A DNA stretch of 64,000 nucleotides from positions 372,001 through 436,000 of the forward strand of contig NZ_JACIEF010000002.1 of the NCBI RefSeq assembly GCF_014196715.1, given 5' to 3'. The position numbers were made by a program, and so were the translations under genes. The notes beneath the pieces were generated by a model. The model was given only the letters and a program-made list of their open reading frames with translations. It had not been told where the DNA came from and did no database searches. Position 1 is the stretch's first letter; the number at the start of each line of letters is the position of its first letter. This DNA comes from Pedobacter zeae. GTDB taxonomy: Bacteria; Bacteroidota; Bacteroidia; Sphingobacteriales; Sphingobacteriaceae. Of the stretch, positions 25,809-34,142 are shown piece after piece.

Positions 25809-27409
25809 TGAGAATCAACAAAAATCAATACAATATTAATTTTGGAAGTTTTGTAGATGCCGAAAATGAAAAATTAAAAGCTGGAATTTTCTTTGCTGGA
25901 GGCGGTGGAATATCTAAAGGGCTTGAACCATTCAAGGAATGGATAAAAATAGTTTGGCTACTCAACCATGATGCAATAGCCATAAAAACCTCGTCATTCC
26001 ATAACAAAGGAACTACTGTTTATTGGTCGGATGTGTACATGCAAGATGAAAAAGAAATGGAGCCGGTTCACTTGGTACAGGCTTCATTAGAATGTGATGC
26101 GCATACTGAGGCTAACACTGATGAAATAAAGGATAAAGCCTCTTACGCTATGGGATGGGAGTTTTTCAGATACTTACCGCACTTAAATCCTTTGGTTATT
26201 CACATTGAGAATGTACCGGCTTTCAAGAAGTGGGCCGTATTGGATGAAGATGGAAAAGTAATAAAAGGCACTGAGGGTGTTGAGTTTGAAAGATGGAAAA
26301 AAGCTATCATGGATTTGGGCTACGAATATAAAGAGTCAATCCGTAATGCTGCAGATGATGGATTACCCACTAGACGTAAGAGATACTTTGCTTTTTTCTA
26401 TCGTCCAGGTATCGAAATAAATTTTCCGGAAAGTACGCATAATGAGCATGGCACGGACGGAAAAAAGAAATGGAAAGCTTGTCGTGAGTTTATTGATTTA
26501 GAAGATACTGGCGTGAGTATTTTCGGACGCAAGTTCAATAAAAAACTGCCGAAACATTTGAGAAAACCATTGGTATCGAACAGTCAAAAGCGTATTGCCG
26601 GCGGAATAAAAAAGCAAAATCCGGAATTATATCAGTTCTTATGTAAGTATCATGCTGGTTTAAAATCAGAGCGTTCATATAGTCTTGACGAACCTTTAAG
26701 AACTGTGGACACCAGCAACAGGCATCAATTAGTTACTGTTGACGGCGCTCAGTTTCTACAGGACCATTGCCATACTGATGGGTACCAAAACATAGATAGC
26801 CCGTTGAAAACTCAACTAACCTGGCAAATTAAACAGCTGGTAACATTGGAAAAATTACAGTTCATCATGGATCATTGTTACTCCGATAAAATTCAGTCCA
26901 TTGATGAGCCGCTAGGAGTTCAAACAACAAGGCAAAGCAAGCAGTTAGTCGAGGTTGAGGATACATTTGTAGTTCAGTATTATGGAGGCAGTATTCAATC
27001 CAATAGTCTTGATGAACCAATTAATACCATTCCTTGCAGGGATGTACATCAATTGGTAAGAGTTGAAAAAATGCAATTTTTGACAACTTACTTTAATAGC
27101 AATGGAAATCCGGGCACAAATAATCAATCATTGGATCAACCAATATCAACCATCATGAGTAAGTTAAAACATCAGCTAGTTACGATCCTGGATAATTTCG
27201 ACATTAAAGTAAGGTTTCTAAAAGCCGAGGAATTAGCTGAATGTAGCACATTTCCGCGTGATTACTTTAGCCATCCGGAACTAAAACTTTCACAGAAGCA
27301 TGCCATACAATTAATTGGAAATGCGGTGCCTCCTGAATGGATTACTTTTCAAATGAAGGATAATATTCAATCTATGATACAGTACAAAGAATCTAGGAAA
27401 ACAGCATGA
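25808..27409 (+). CDS. Cytosine-C5 DNA methyltransferase with repeated target domain
   Basis: 533 residues. Motif I GIFFAGGGGISKGLE (26-40); motif IV is divergent: the usual PCQ is replaced by ASLECDAHTEAN (Cys 96 as nucleophile candidate); motif VI IENVPAF; motif VIII LPTRRKRYFAFF; motifs IX/X with QKHAIQLIGNAVPPE. Between VIII and IX lie four to five copies of a 45-50 residue unit (DHCYSDKIQSIDEPLGVQTT type, each ending KQLVxVE). Tandem to the adenine enzyme. Confidence 0.85.
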   Translation: MRINKNQYNINFGSFVDAENEKLKAGIFFAGGGGISKGLEPFKEWIKIVWLLNHDAIAIKTSSFHNKGTTVYWSDVYMQDEKEMEPVHLVQASLECDAHTEANTDEIKDKASYAMGWEFFRYLPHLNPLVIHIENVPAFKKWAVLDEDGKVIKGTEGVEFERWKKAIMDLGYEYKESIRNAADDGLPTRRKRYFAFFYRPGIEINFPESTHNEHGTDGKKKWKACREFIDLEDTGVSIFGRKFNKKLPKHLRKPLVSNSQKRIAGGIKKQNPELYQFLCKYHAGLKSERSYSLDEPLRTVDTSNRHQLVTVDGAQFLQDHCHTDGYQNIDSPLKTQLTWQIKQLVTLEKLQFIMDHCYSDKIQSIDEPLGVQTTRQSKQLVEVEDTFVVQYYGGSIQSNSLDEPINTIPCRDVHQLVRVEKMQFLTTYFNSNGNPGTNNQSLDQPISTIMSKLKHQLVTILDNFDIKVRFLKAEELAECSTFPRDYFSHPELKLSQKHAIQLIGNAVPPEWITFQMKDNIQSMIQYKESRKTA

Positions 27410-27633
27410 TGAAAAACGGGTATAGATCACTTCACCATTCATTCAGGTTCACACCTTATGAATTATCAGAGATGTGCCGGATGTATGCGAACGGCCAGTC
27501 TTATAAAGAGATTGGCCAAAAGTTCAACGTTAGCGCACTCGCTGTAGAAGGTCATATATTAAAGCATTACCTGGGCGTAATACCCAAAGAAAACCAAATT
27601 AAAATAACTATTAATATGAAAATGGAGGAATAG
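27406..27633 (+). CDS. Small helix-turn-helix protein
   Basis: 75 residues; residues 15-55 (LSEMCRMYANGQSYKEIGQK then FNVSALAVEGHIL) form a helix-turn-helix of the sigma-70 region 4 or GcrA-like kind. Overlaps the methyltransferase stop by 4 bp. May be a replication or late-gene regulator. Confidence 0.6.
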   Translation: MMKNGYRSLHHSFRFTPYELSEMCRMYANGQSYKEIGQKFNVSALAVEGHILKHYLGVIPKENQIKITINMKMEE

Positions 27634-27634
27634 C

Positions 27635-28456
27635 ATGGCTAGAGAACAAAGAAAAGATGTTGACTATTTTCCGCACAAATGCAATCATTCTGCAGCTCTG
27701 CATGTGATAGAAACTAAGTACGGAAATGATGGCTACTGTGCTTACTACAGATTAATGGAAGAGCTCGGGAAAGCTAAAAACCACTACATAAAAATAGCTA
27801 ATGAAATGACTTTTATGTACCTGGTTTCTGCTTTAAAAGTAAGTGATGAAATTGCTAAAAATATAATTTCAGATCTGGTTAAACTTGAAGTTTTCGATAA
27901 GCATTTATACGAAGAATATCAGGTTATTTGGAGCGAAGATTTTACAGAATCTGTTAAGGATGCTTACAGAAATAGAGTCAATCTAATTTTTCAATACAGC
28001 GATGTATTGAGTGAAATATCTGGCAAAAACGGTCAATCTAGCGCTAGATTGACGCAAGAAACCGAGAAAAAAGCGCTAGTTATACCTAAAGTAAAGAAGA
28101 GTAAAGAAAAAGAAAGTAAAGTAGAGTATAGTAAAGAAGAGAGAGAGAGTAAAAATCAAAGATTTTCACCGCCCTCACAATCTGAGGTAGAAGAATACTT
28201 TTCATCAAAAATTAATGAGACTTTTTGGACCGAAACCGAATGCCAAAAAGAAGCGAAAAAATTCGTCGATTTCTATACCTCCAAAAACTGGTACGTCGGC
28301 AAAAACAAAATGCAAAAATGGAAGTCCGCAGCTTCCGGATGGATAAACAAAAAAGAAGAATTTAACAATCAAAAAAATAACGGAAATGGAAACAAAAATA
28401 GTGGAGGAAATAGCAAAGGCGATCAAAACGGAGATAAAGATTTCGGCCAATTATGA
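27635..28456 (+). CDS. Lin1244/Lin1753-type (DUF4373) replication protein
   Basis: 273 residues. N-terminal DUF4373 domain (1-100; YFPHKCNHSAALHVIETKYG then DGYCAYYRLMEEL), a charged linker of Lys/Ser/Glu repeats (about 145-175), and a C-terminal DnaD-like part (EAKKFVDFYTSKNWYVGKNK, WKSAASGWINK). In related phages such a protein opens the origin and hands over to the helicase loader, which here follows immediately. Overlaps the next gene by 71 bp. Confidence 0.8.
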   Translation: MAREQRKDVDYFPHKCNHSAALHVIETKYGNDGYCAYYRLMEELGKAKNHYIKIANEMTFMYLVSALKVSDEIAKNIISDLVKLEVFDKHLYEEYQVIWSEDFTESVKDAYRNRVNLIFQYSDVLSEISGKNGQSSARLTQETEKKALVIPKVKKSKEKESKVEYSKEERESKNQRFSPPSQSEVEEYFSSKINETFWTETECQKEAKKFVDFYTSKNWYVGKNKMQKWKSAASGWINKKEEFNNQKNNGNGNKNSGGNSKGDQNGDKDFGQL

Positions 28457-29174
28457 TCACATTGAATTGACCGAAGAGGAACTGGCAAAAGCAATACACG
28501 ATGCCAAGCGTGCAAAAGAAGCCCGGTTAAAAACAGAAGAATACAGCAAGCGACTATTGCAAAAACCTGTTTATCCTAAATGGAATTTTGATGAATTAAA
28601 AAAAATGGTTTTGATGAATAACCCGGATTTTATTATTGATGAGCATAACGAGGAAATATTTGACACATTATGCCTTTATTTTTCAGGTGATCAATCGTTC
28701 GAAATGCAAGATGATTTTTCGCTTAATAAGGGATTACTTCTTTTCGGCCCAATTGGTTGTGGAAAGACCTCGCTCATGAGAATGTTCCAGGTTAATACAT
28801 TTAGGCCGTTTACCGTGACAAACTGCCGAAACATTGCCGATAGTTACAGCAAAAACGGATCTGATGCCCTGTTCGAGTATTCACAACTTCAACAGGTTTA
28901 TCCAGAAAAGAATTTTGGAATATCTCATGCCGGTAGATGTTTTGATGATCTCGGCACCGAAGAATCAAAAAGAAACTTCGGCAACCAGGTAAACGTAATG
29001 CAGGACATTATTTACAAAATCTATGACGGCCGTAAGATTGGAGACTTTCATATCACAACTAATCTCAACAGTAAAGAAATTGATGATGATTACGGCTACA
29101 GGATCAGGTCCAGAATGCGCGAAATGTTCAATATTATCAAATTCGGAAAGGATGCACCAGATCGCAGGAAATAA
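28386..29174 (+). CDS. DnaC-like AAA+ helicase loader
   Basis: 262 residues: helical N-terminus (1-65) then an AAA+ core with Walker A LLFGPIGCGKTS (118-129), Walker B CFDDLGTE (about 180-187), sensor ITTNLNSKEI (about 220) and the Arg-rich C-terminus RIRSRMREMFN. It loads the replicative helicase at origins opened by the upstream protein. No phage helicase of the DnaB type is in the window, so the host helicase is likely recruited. Stop overlaps the next start by 1 bp. Confidence 0.85.
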   Translation: METKIVEEIAKAIKTEIKISANYDHIELTEEELAKAIHDAKRAKEARLKTEEYSKRLLQKPVYPKWNFDELKKMVLMNNPDFIIDEHNEEIFDTLCLYFSGDQSFEMQDDFSLNKGLLLFGPIGCGKTSLMRMFQVNTFRPFTVTNCRNIADSYSKNGSDALFEYSQLQQVYPEKNFGISHAGRCFDDLGTEESKRNFGNQVNVMQDIIYKIYDGRKIGDFHITTNLNSKEIDDDYGYRIRSRMREMFNIIKFGKDAPDRRK

Positions 29175-29644
29175 TGAAACCACAACAAGCAAAAGAGCTG
29201 ATCAAGTCAATCACCGAACGGGGATGGATTGAAAAGGATGGTGTATTCTACACGCCTGCTCAAGCTTCCGCCCTTGGACTTGCAGACGTAAAGACAAAAA
29301 AGTCACAACGGGGACCTGCCAAAATCCATTCTGATCAGAAAGATGCCTTTTGCCATTTCGTAAAGCTGCAGCTCAATTTCGAAATCGTAATGGAGTATCG
29401 ATTTGACAAAAAGCGAAAATGGAGATTTGATTATGCCAATGAGGAAAAAAAAATTGCAATAGAATGTGAGGGTGGAATTTGGACAGGAGGAAGGCACACA
29501 CGAGGCAAGGGATATCAAAACGATATGGAGAAGTATAACGCCGCTTCCTTGCAAGGTTGGACACTCATCAGGCGAACACCTGATCAGCTCATCACCTCCG
29601 AAACAATTGATTTAATAAAATCTGCAATAAAAATTTTTAATTAA
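29174..29644 (+). CDS. VSR/DUF559-like endonuclease
   Basis: 156 residues. The core KWRFDYANEEKKIAIECEGG (D...E-x-E) followed by GRHTRGKGYQNDMEKYNA and GWTLIRRTPDQL fits the Vsr/DUF559-type PD-(D/E)XK nuclease fold. In Bacteroidota phages this kind of gene at the end of the replication block may replace RusA for branch cleavage. N-terminal 55 residues are a separate basic part. Confidence 0.78.
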   Translation: MKPQQAKELIKSITERGWIEKDGVFYTPAQASALGLADVKTKKSQRGPAKIHSDQKDAFCHFVKLQLNFEIVMEYRFDKKRKWRFDYANEEKKIAIECEGGIWTGGRHTRGKGYQNDMEKYNAASLQGWTLIRRTPDQLITSETIDLIKSAIKIFN

Positions 29645-29655
29645 TTATTTTTGCA

Positions 29656-29663
29656 TACATTTG
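29656..29663 (+). promoter_or_regulatory. -7 box before the small terminase gene
   Basis: TACATTTG matches TAnnTTTG exactly, 21 bp before the ATG at 29684. The upstream TTTT at about 29634 is a weak -33. The same -7 sequence is used at 16512 and 34424. Confidence 0.5.
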
Positions 29664-29683
29664 TTTACTTAGTTTACAAGACT

Positions 29684-30151
29684 ATGCCACGACTTAAAAA
29701 AGCTGATAACCGGACCCATGAACAAAAGCAGGCGGATTTCCTCGAAAATGTTGCTTTATATGGTAATATTACCGAGGCAGCTCGTAAGTCTAAGCTTGAT
29801 CGTAAAACCATGTACAGGTGGCGATCAGAAGAGCCGGGGTTCGCAAAAGCGTGGGATGAGGCTGCCGAGATCGGGATTGAAGCCATAGAAGATGAAGCCA
29901 GGCGCCGAGCTTTCAAAGGAACACTTAAACCGATCTACCAGGGCGGTGTAAAAGTTGGAACGGTAAGGGAATATTCCGATACGCTTTTGATTTTCCTGCT
30001 TAAAGGTGCTAAGGGAGCTAAGTATAAAGAGAGGGTACAACATAGCGGCGATGCAGACAATCCAATTGAGCATAAGCATGAAATAAGATCTACAGTAATT
30101 TTTGAAGATATGTCGGAGCAAAAAACTCAAAATAGTATTCCAAAAGAATAA
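29684..30151 (+). CDS. Terminase small subunit-like HTH protein
   Basis: 155 residues from the second ATG, chosen since the first in-frame ATG (29651) lies in the promoter. N-terminal part KQADFLENVALYGNITEAAR then KSKLDRKTMYRWRSEE is the helix-turn-helix of small terminases; AWDEAAEIGIEAIEDEARRR and SDTLLIFLLKGAKGAKYKER are typical of the family. It recognises phage packaging sites. It is separated from the large terminase (36056) by a 6-kb block of small genes, which is unusual. Confidence 0.82.
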   Translation: MPRLKKADNRTHEQKQADFLENVALYGNITEAARKSKLDRKTMYRWRSEEPGFAKAWDEAAEIGIEAIEDEARRRAFKGTLKPIYQGGVKVGTVREYSDTLLIFLLKGAKGAKYKERVQHSGDADNPIEHKHEIRSTVIFEDMSEQKTQNSIPKE

Positions 30152-30171
30152 AACAATTTAAATCCATTAAT

Positions 30172-30444
30172 ATGAAAACCAATGTCGAAATCGGTTTAAA
30201 ACCAAAATCACCATTCAGCACCAATCTGAAATGGTTCAGAGAGAACGAAAGAATCTCTCAGGCTGCATTAGCTGAAAAAATAGGATCTAACCAAAAGAAT
30301 ATCGCTGCCTACGAATCCGGCCGAGCTTACGCCCCTTATGATATCTTGATTAAGATGGCTGATACATTCGGAATCAAAGTAGACGAGCTAATTCGCGACT
30401 TTAACAGTAAGAAGTCAATTCGTGATTTCAATCCTATGAACTAA
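30172..30444 (+). CDS. XRE-family HTH regulator
   Basis: 90 residues; clear Xre domain NLKWFRENERISQAALAEKI then GSNQKNIAAYESGRA (20-60). No sensor domain. It sits just after the small terminase and may repress or switch nearby genes. Confidence 0.85.
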   Translation: MKTNVEIGLKPKSPFSTNLKWFRENERISQAALAEKIGSNQKNIAAYESGRAYAPYDILIKMADTFGIKVDELIRDFNSKKSIRDFNPMN

Positions 30445-30530
30445 GGATTCGATCAGCTATAAAATCTAAAGAAAATTATTCAAAAAATAGTCTTGCCTAC
30501 ATCCGTAAATGGGTGGAGGCTTAAGGCAGT

Positions 30531-30830
30531 ATGAGACAATTATTAATAGGCCTTATGGTCTTTGTGGTTGCACTAGGTGCGAGCTGCAAAAAAGAAGAAG
30601 TAAAACTGGATGAAAAAGTTAAAGCTAAAACAGAGATCCAGAAGGATCTGAAAGCGCCGGCTAAGCCAAATGTTTTGGCTGTTGAAGATCCCGGGGATGG
30701 AGGAATTGGCGGATATCCAGGTGGTGCGAACACTTATCCTCACAACACAGGGATTTGTTATTGCGGGAAATATCCAGTTTGCCATCCTGTTAATCCTGGT
30801 GAGCCTCCGATGGATAATCCTCCAAGATAA
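30531..30830 (+). CDS. Phage-encoded lipoprotein
   Basis: 99 residues with a lipoprotein signal ending LGASC (Cys 19) followed by KKEE. The mature part has a charged helix, then a Gly/Pro/Cys-rich tail (GICYCGKYPVCHPVNPGE). A surface lipoprotein made from a prophage is a typical lysogenic-conversion or superinfection-exclusion candidate; no homologue was recognised. Confidence 0.7.
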   Translation: MRQLLIGLMVFVVALGASCKKEEVKLDEKVKAKTEIQKDLKAPAKPNVLAVEDPGDGGIGGYPGGANTYPHNTGICYCGKYPVCHPVNPGEPPMDNPPR

Positions 30831-30844
30831 TTAAAGGAAACCCA

Positions 30845-30868
30845 GCCCGACAGCCAAAAGCTTCGGGC
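30845..30868 (+). terminator. Hairpin after the lipoprotein gene
   Basis: Stem GCCCGA / TCGGGC with a 12-nt loop, then ATTTTA. It lies 15 bp past the stop codon and could end a small lipoprotein transcript. Confidence 0.5.
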
Positions 30869-30902
30869 ATTTTAGGTAAAAAACAATTAAACAATTAAAA
30901 TA

Positions 30903-31235
30903 ATGAATAAGCACAACATGATGGTTAATTCTCTCGGAGAGATTAATCGAACTCATATCGAGGAAGCTGTAAAAACAGCCCTAACAGATTCTATTGAATC
31001 ACGCGGACCATTGGGCTATCGCACCAGGTCGATTTTACTCTATGGTATTAACGGCGATGAACGAGTAAACGGAGTTTCAATAAATCAACACTCTTACACC
31101 ATAAAAATGCTTATCACAGATAAAGACGGCCAGTTTTTGTTTTATGGCGGCTTCTCAGTTAAAATGAATACTGATTTCATCATTGACAGGCTTTTCGAAG
31201 TGTTTTCTCATGTTCACGAATTAATGGATTATTAA
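30903..31235 (+). CDS. Unknown phage protein
   Basis: 110 residues, mixed alpha/beta (GYRTRSILLYGINGDERVNG, FLFYGGFSVKMNTDFIIDRL). No family recognised. First gene of a run of small unknown genes to 33630. Confidence 0.55.
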   Translation: MNKHNMMVNSLGEINRTHIEEAVKTALTDSIESRGPLGYRTRSILLYGINGDERVNGVSINQHSYTIKMLITDKDGQFLFYGGFSVKMNTDFIIDRLFEVFSHVHELMDY

Positions 31236-31237
31236 CG

Positions 31238-31348
31238 ATGAACTACAACAACAACGGTAAACCCATCATAAAAACAAAATACATATTGGCATTAAGTATT
31301 ATTTTCTTGCTGCTGATGGGATTTTTAATTTTTAAAGGAGGTAAATAA
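31238..31348 (+). CDS. 36-residue membrane micro-ORF
   Basis: Two bp after the previous stop; reads MNYNNNGKPIIKTKYILALS then IIFLLLMGFLIFKGGK, one membrane helix. Its 3' end forms AAAGGAGGT, a strong Shine-Dalgarno for the next gene, and stop and start overlap (TAATG). Confidence 0.5.
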   Translation: MNYNNNGKPIIKTKYILALSIIFLLLMGFLIFKGGK

Positions 31349-31725
31349 TGGATAACACATTAGAAAATAAAAAGAAACTTTTTTGTCAATATTTCGGACA
31401 GAAAGTAGTATGCGCAAGCATTAGTGATAAAAGGACATCGTTAATGCATCAAACTACATTTACTTACCCAGATGAGTTTAAAAACCATTGCCTTGTTCTT
31501 AAACCCCTTTCATCAATAACAGATGAAGATCAGGACTATATTTTGAGGGATAAAACATGTAATAGTATGGAGTTGGTTCAAGAGGATAAAATTGGAGCGT
31601 TTTTTCATAGCGACGTATATGTGACCGACTACCTCCGCTCAAAAGGCTACGCACTTCCCTGGATGGGACTAAGTGTTGAAAAGCAAATAGAATATGGTTG
31701 GGTTAAATTGGAGGGCCAGCCGTGA
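31348..31725 (+). CDS. Unknown phage protein
   Basis: 125 residues; coupled to the micro-ORF through a TAATG overlap and a strong AAAGGAGG ribosome-binding site, rare in this genome. Contains KLFCQYFGQKVVCASISDKR and a C-terminal DYLRSKGYALPWMGLSVEKQ; no family recognised. Confidence 0.6.
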   Translation: MDNTLENKKKLFCQYFGQKVVCASISDKRTSLMHQTTFTYPDEFKNHCLVLKPLSSITDEDQDYILRDKTCNSMELVQEDKIGAFFHSDVYVTDYLRSKGYALPWMGLSVEKQIEYGWVKLEGQP

Positions 31726-31985
31726 GAAAGTCAAAAAAACAAAAAAGATTCGAAACTAAGCATTGGTTAATGTATAGTTATGATTTTTACAAAAACCTTC
31801 CAAAGTCAATTAAAAGCTTGCCAAAAAGGCCTAATCGGTTTAGAATGAAAAAGTTTAGGGGGCTAATACTTGGATTGATTGCCCGTAAAAAATGTGATTT
31901 TCTTGGACGAGGTAGTTGCCTTACCAGAGGGATTAGCTTCGATTATGATACAAACAAAATAGGTATTTACACTTCAAAATTTTAA
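31722..31985 (+). CDS. Small basic phage protein
   Basis: 87 residues, strongly basic (MRKSKKQKRFETKHWLMYSY). GTG start overlapping the previous stop by 4 bp. Ends in a beta-rich part (RGISFDYDTNKIGIYTSKF). Possibly nucleic-acid binding by charge only. Confidence 0.5.
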   Translation: MRKSKKQKRFETKHWLMYSYDFYKNLPKSIKSLPKRPNRFRMKKFRGLILGLIARKKCDFLGRGSCLTRGISFDYDTNKIGIYTSKF

Positions 31986-31988
31986 GTC

Positions 31989-32375
31989 ATGACAAACGAA
32001 CAGGCAAAACAGGAAGCCATTAAAAAGGCTTATGGAGATCACTATGGTATTTTCAAACCAAATGAAAATGGAATAGGCAGTGCTATCGGAGGAATTGACG
32101 AAAATAAGTATGAAACTATTTCAAGTGGTTTTGTTAATACTTATCGGCCTAAAGTTTTAAGAGGAATTGAAACTAACAACGGCTGGATCAGAATAGAGCC
32201 GGACGGCAGTAATTTGCCGGGCAATATGAGTACATCAAGATTTAAAATATATTATGATTTAATCGATAATCAATATCATGAATCATTTGATGCACTTGGT
32301 GTAAGAAATATGTTTAGACAGCACTGTTGCACCCACTACAAACCATTTCAACCAGAACTTAAACCTATATACTAA
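31989..32375 (+). CDS. Unknown phage protein
   Basis: 128 residues; NEQAKQEAIKKAYGDHYGIF and RIEPDGSNLPGNMSTSRFKI are recognisable blocks, possibly a small alpha/beta fold. Stop overlaps the next start by 1 bp. Confidence 0.55.
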   Translation: MTNEQAKQEAIKKAYGDHYGIFKPNENGIGSAIGGIDENKYETISSGFVNTYRPKVLRGIETNNGWIRIEPDGSNLPGNMSTSRFKIYYDLIDNQYHESFDALGVRNMFRQHCCTHYKPFQPELKPIY

Positions 32376-32623
32376 TGAAAACAGCAGAGGAATATTTAAA
32401 GGACGAAAATTGCATTAGTAATAGCAATGGGGTTTTCATTTATAAGGGCGGATTCCACCGCATTAATTTGGCTGCTATACTGGAGGATTATGCAAAGCTT
32501 TACGCTAACCAAAAGCTTGATGAAGCGGCTGAAAAAGCAAATATAACTACTACCAGTATATTTTTTGGAAACAAACCCGTAGTCGACAAACAATCAATCC
32601 TTTCACTTAAAGATAAGGTGTAA
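32375..32623 (+). CDS. Unknown small phage protein
   Basis: 82 residues; contains YKGGFHRINLAAILEDYAKL, a pattern often seen in short phage proteins with a helical core. No function seen. Confidence 0.55.
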   Translation: MKTAEEYLKDENCISNSNGVFIYKGGFHRINLAAILEDYAKLYANQKLDEAAEKANITTTSIFFGNKPVVDKQSILSLKDKV

Positions 32624-32658
32624 TTAAACCAGTACTAAAAACCATTAACGATTAAATT

Positions 32659-32859
32659 ATGAAAGAATTACTATTGAACGATGAGCAAGCATTGAATAGA
32701 ATTAATAATGAAGCTATTGTTTCCAGATACAGGTGCGGCATAATTACGGGTAAGTCAGGTAAAGATTTTGATGAAGCTGCTAAAATAGCTTACCCTAATA
32801 TAGACTTTAGCAAACAACGTGCATCATTTAAAAAGATAATGTCTAAAGCCAGAATTTAA
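32659..32859 (+). CDS. Unknown small phage protein
   Basis: 66 residues, basic, possible small DNA-binding helices (GKSGKDFDEAAKIAYPNIDF). Preceded by ACTAAAAACC, close to the shared early leader, 17 bp upstream. Confidence 0.5.
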   Translation: MKELLLNDEQALNRINNEAIVSRYRCGIITGKSGKDFDEAAKIAYPNIDFSKQRASFKKIMSKARI

Positions 32860-32863
32860 GCCC

Positions 32864-33340
32864 ATGCAAGTAGAACATAAAATAAAACTTACTCATGCTG
32901 AGTTAGTGAATATTGGCTACAGGTTTGTATTGAATAATTTTTCGTGCGGTATAGCTTACAAGGAAATAAAAACTATATCAGCTGAATGTGCTGATGTAAT
33001 CGGTTTTGGAAGCTATACACATAGTGTGTTAATTGAAGTTAAGGTTTCACGTTCGGACTTCTTAGCCGATAGGAAAAAACCGTTTAGGATTAATCCGGAA
33101 CGTGGAATTGGCATGTACAGATTCTATATGTGTCCAGAAGGATTGATAAAAACAAATGATTTACCTAAAGGCTGGGGACTTATATGGGTTAATGCACTAA
33201 AAAAGCCAAAAATAATTTTTAATCCATTTTGCATGAATAATGAAGCTACAGGCTTACGTGAAAATGGATTTGAAAGAAATATTCAAGCTGAGAGGGATAT
33301 TTTGTATTCTGCATTAAGAAGAACTTTTAAACGAAATTAA
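32864..33340 (+). CDS. MmcB-like PD-(D/E)XK nuclease
   Basis: 158 residues. Core AECADVIGFGSYTHSVLIEV followed by KVSRSDFLADRKKPFR contains D...E-x-K, the signature of MmcB-type putative DNA-repair nucleases. Its neighbours are unknown. It could protect phage DNA or process ends; no partner toxin is seen. Confidence 0.75.
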   Translation: MQVEHKIKLTHAELVNIGYRFVLNNFSCGIAYKEIKTISAECADVIGFGSYTHSVLIEVKVSRSDFLADRKKPFRINPERGIGMYRFYMCPEGLIKTNDLPKGWGLIWVNALKKPKIIFNPFCMNNEATGLRENGFERNIQAERDILYSALRRTFKRN

Positions 33341-33345
33341 ATTAT

Positions 33346-33630
33346 ATGGAAAAACAAATTACATGGAAAGAATTAAAAGACTTTGTTAATTCAATCCCCG
33401 AAGAATTTTTAGACAAAAAGGTACATATTCTTGTAAGTGATGAAAGCGAAGGTAAAAAGTTAAATGAACCGTTCTTCCTGGAAGAAGATACCTGGTGTCA
33501 TAAAGACTGCTTTCCTGATGATTGCGGTAAATTGGAGGATTTAAAGTTTATGGATGATGAGTTTGACATAAATAACTATGAAATCATTACCCCAAAAGGT
33601 ACACCGTTTCTGTGGATAGATGAAATTTAG
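33346..33630 (+). CDS. Small acidic phage protein
   Basis: 94 residues, strongly acidic, with two Cys in ETWCHKDCFPDD; could be a DNA mimic by charge, but nothing else supports that. Followed at once by a strong terminator. Confidence 0.5.
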   Translation: MEKQITWKELKDFVNSIPEEFLDKKVHILVSDESEGKKLNEPFFLEEDTWCHKDCFPDDCGKLEDLKFMDDEFDINNYEIITPKGTPFLWIDEI

Positions 33631-33635
33631 GTATT

Positions 33636-33668
33636 AGCCGATTAAATAGGTTAATCGGCTCAATTTTT
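33636..33668 (+). terminator. Strong terminator at end of small-gene block
   Basis: Perfect 10-bp stem AGCCGATTAA / TTAATCGGCT, loop ATAGG, then CAATTTTT. It closes the 30903-33630 unit. Confidence 0.85.
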
Positions 33669-33682
33669 GTAAATTGCTACTC

Positions 33683-34036
33683 ATGGCAGAAGAAACATTC
33701 AGAGTTAAAAGCGGTAATGGTGATGATTTAATCGTTCCAATTGAGGAGTATAAAAAGCTTCGCAATAAGATCCGGGCAAGGCTGCAGCAGTTTTACAAAG
33801 AATGTGAGTATAAAGACGCCGGCATAGACGATGAAGATATACTTTTCTTTTGCACCATATACAGCAAACAGATCATAAAGAAGTTCAATGTCGCTGAATG
33901 GCTAGATGCCGAACGATCAGGTAAGTTTAATGAAAAGTATTACGAGTTCACAAAAAGCGGCAAAAAATCATCCGTAGGTATTAGTGCTATCGCCGGTAAA
34001 GGGGATGGGAAGTTTAGAAAGAAGAAATATAATTAA
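33683..34036 (+). CDS. Unknown phage protein
   Basis: 117 residues from the ATG at 33683. Charged, helical (IPIEEYKKLRNKIRARLQQF) with an acidic centre (YKDAGIDDEDILFFCTIY) and a basic Gly/Lys tail. Starts 15 bp past the terminator and likely has its own promoter within the T-rich stretch (TTTTTGTAAATTG). No family recognised. Confidence 0.55.
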   Translation: MAEETFRVKSGNGDDLIVPIEEYKKLRNKIRARLQQFYKECEYKDAGIDDEDILFFCTIYSKQIIKKFNVAEWLDAERSGKFNEKYYEFTKSGKKSSVGISAIAGKGDGKFRKKKYN

Positions 34037-34109
34037 TCCGGTTAGTTCAATGAAAGAAGGTCGCCCACAGAGGCGGCAAATGCGTGAATGAAAGGTAGCG
34101 CACCGGTTA

Positions 34110-34142
34110 GCCCTGGGCAAGTAATTGTTCAGGGCCTTTTTA
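34110..34142 (+). terminator. Terminator between convergent genes
   Basis: Stem GCCCTG / CAGGGC with a 14-nt loop then CTTTTTATTTTATT. It closes the transcript of the 33683 gene; its T tract overlaps the stop of the minus-strand gene at 34140. Confidence 0.65.

Noticed and set aside
34037..34110. tRNA-like start (GGTTAGTTCAATGAAAG) and paired CCGGTTAG copies
   Set aside because: There is no T arm (no TTCGA), and stems are short. Left as an unexplained structured stretch next to a terminator.
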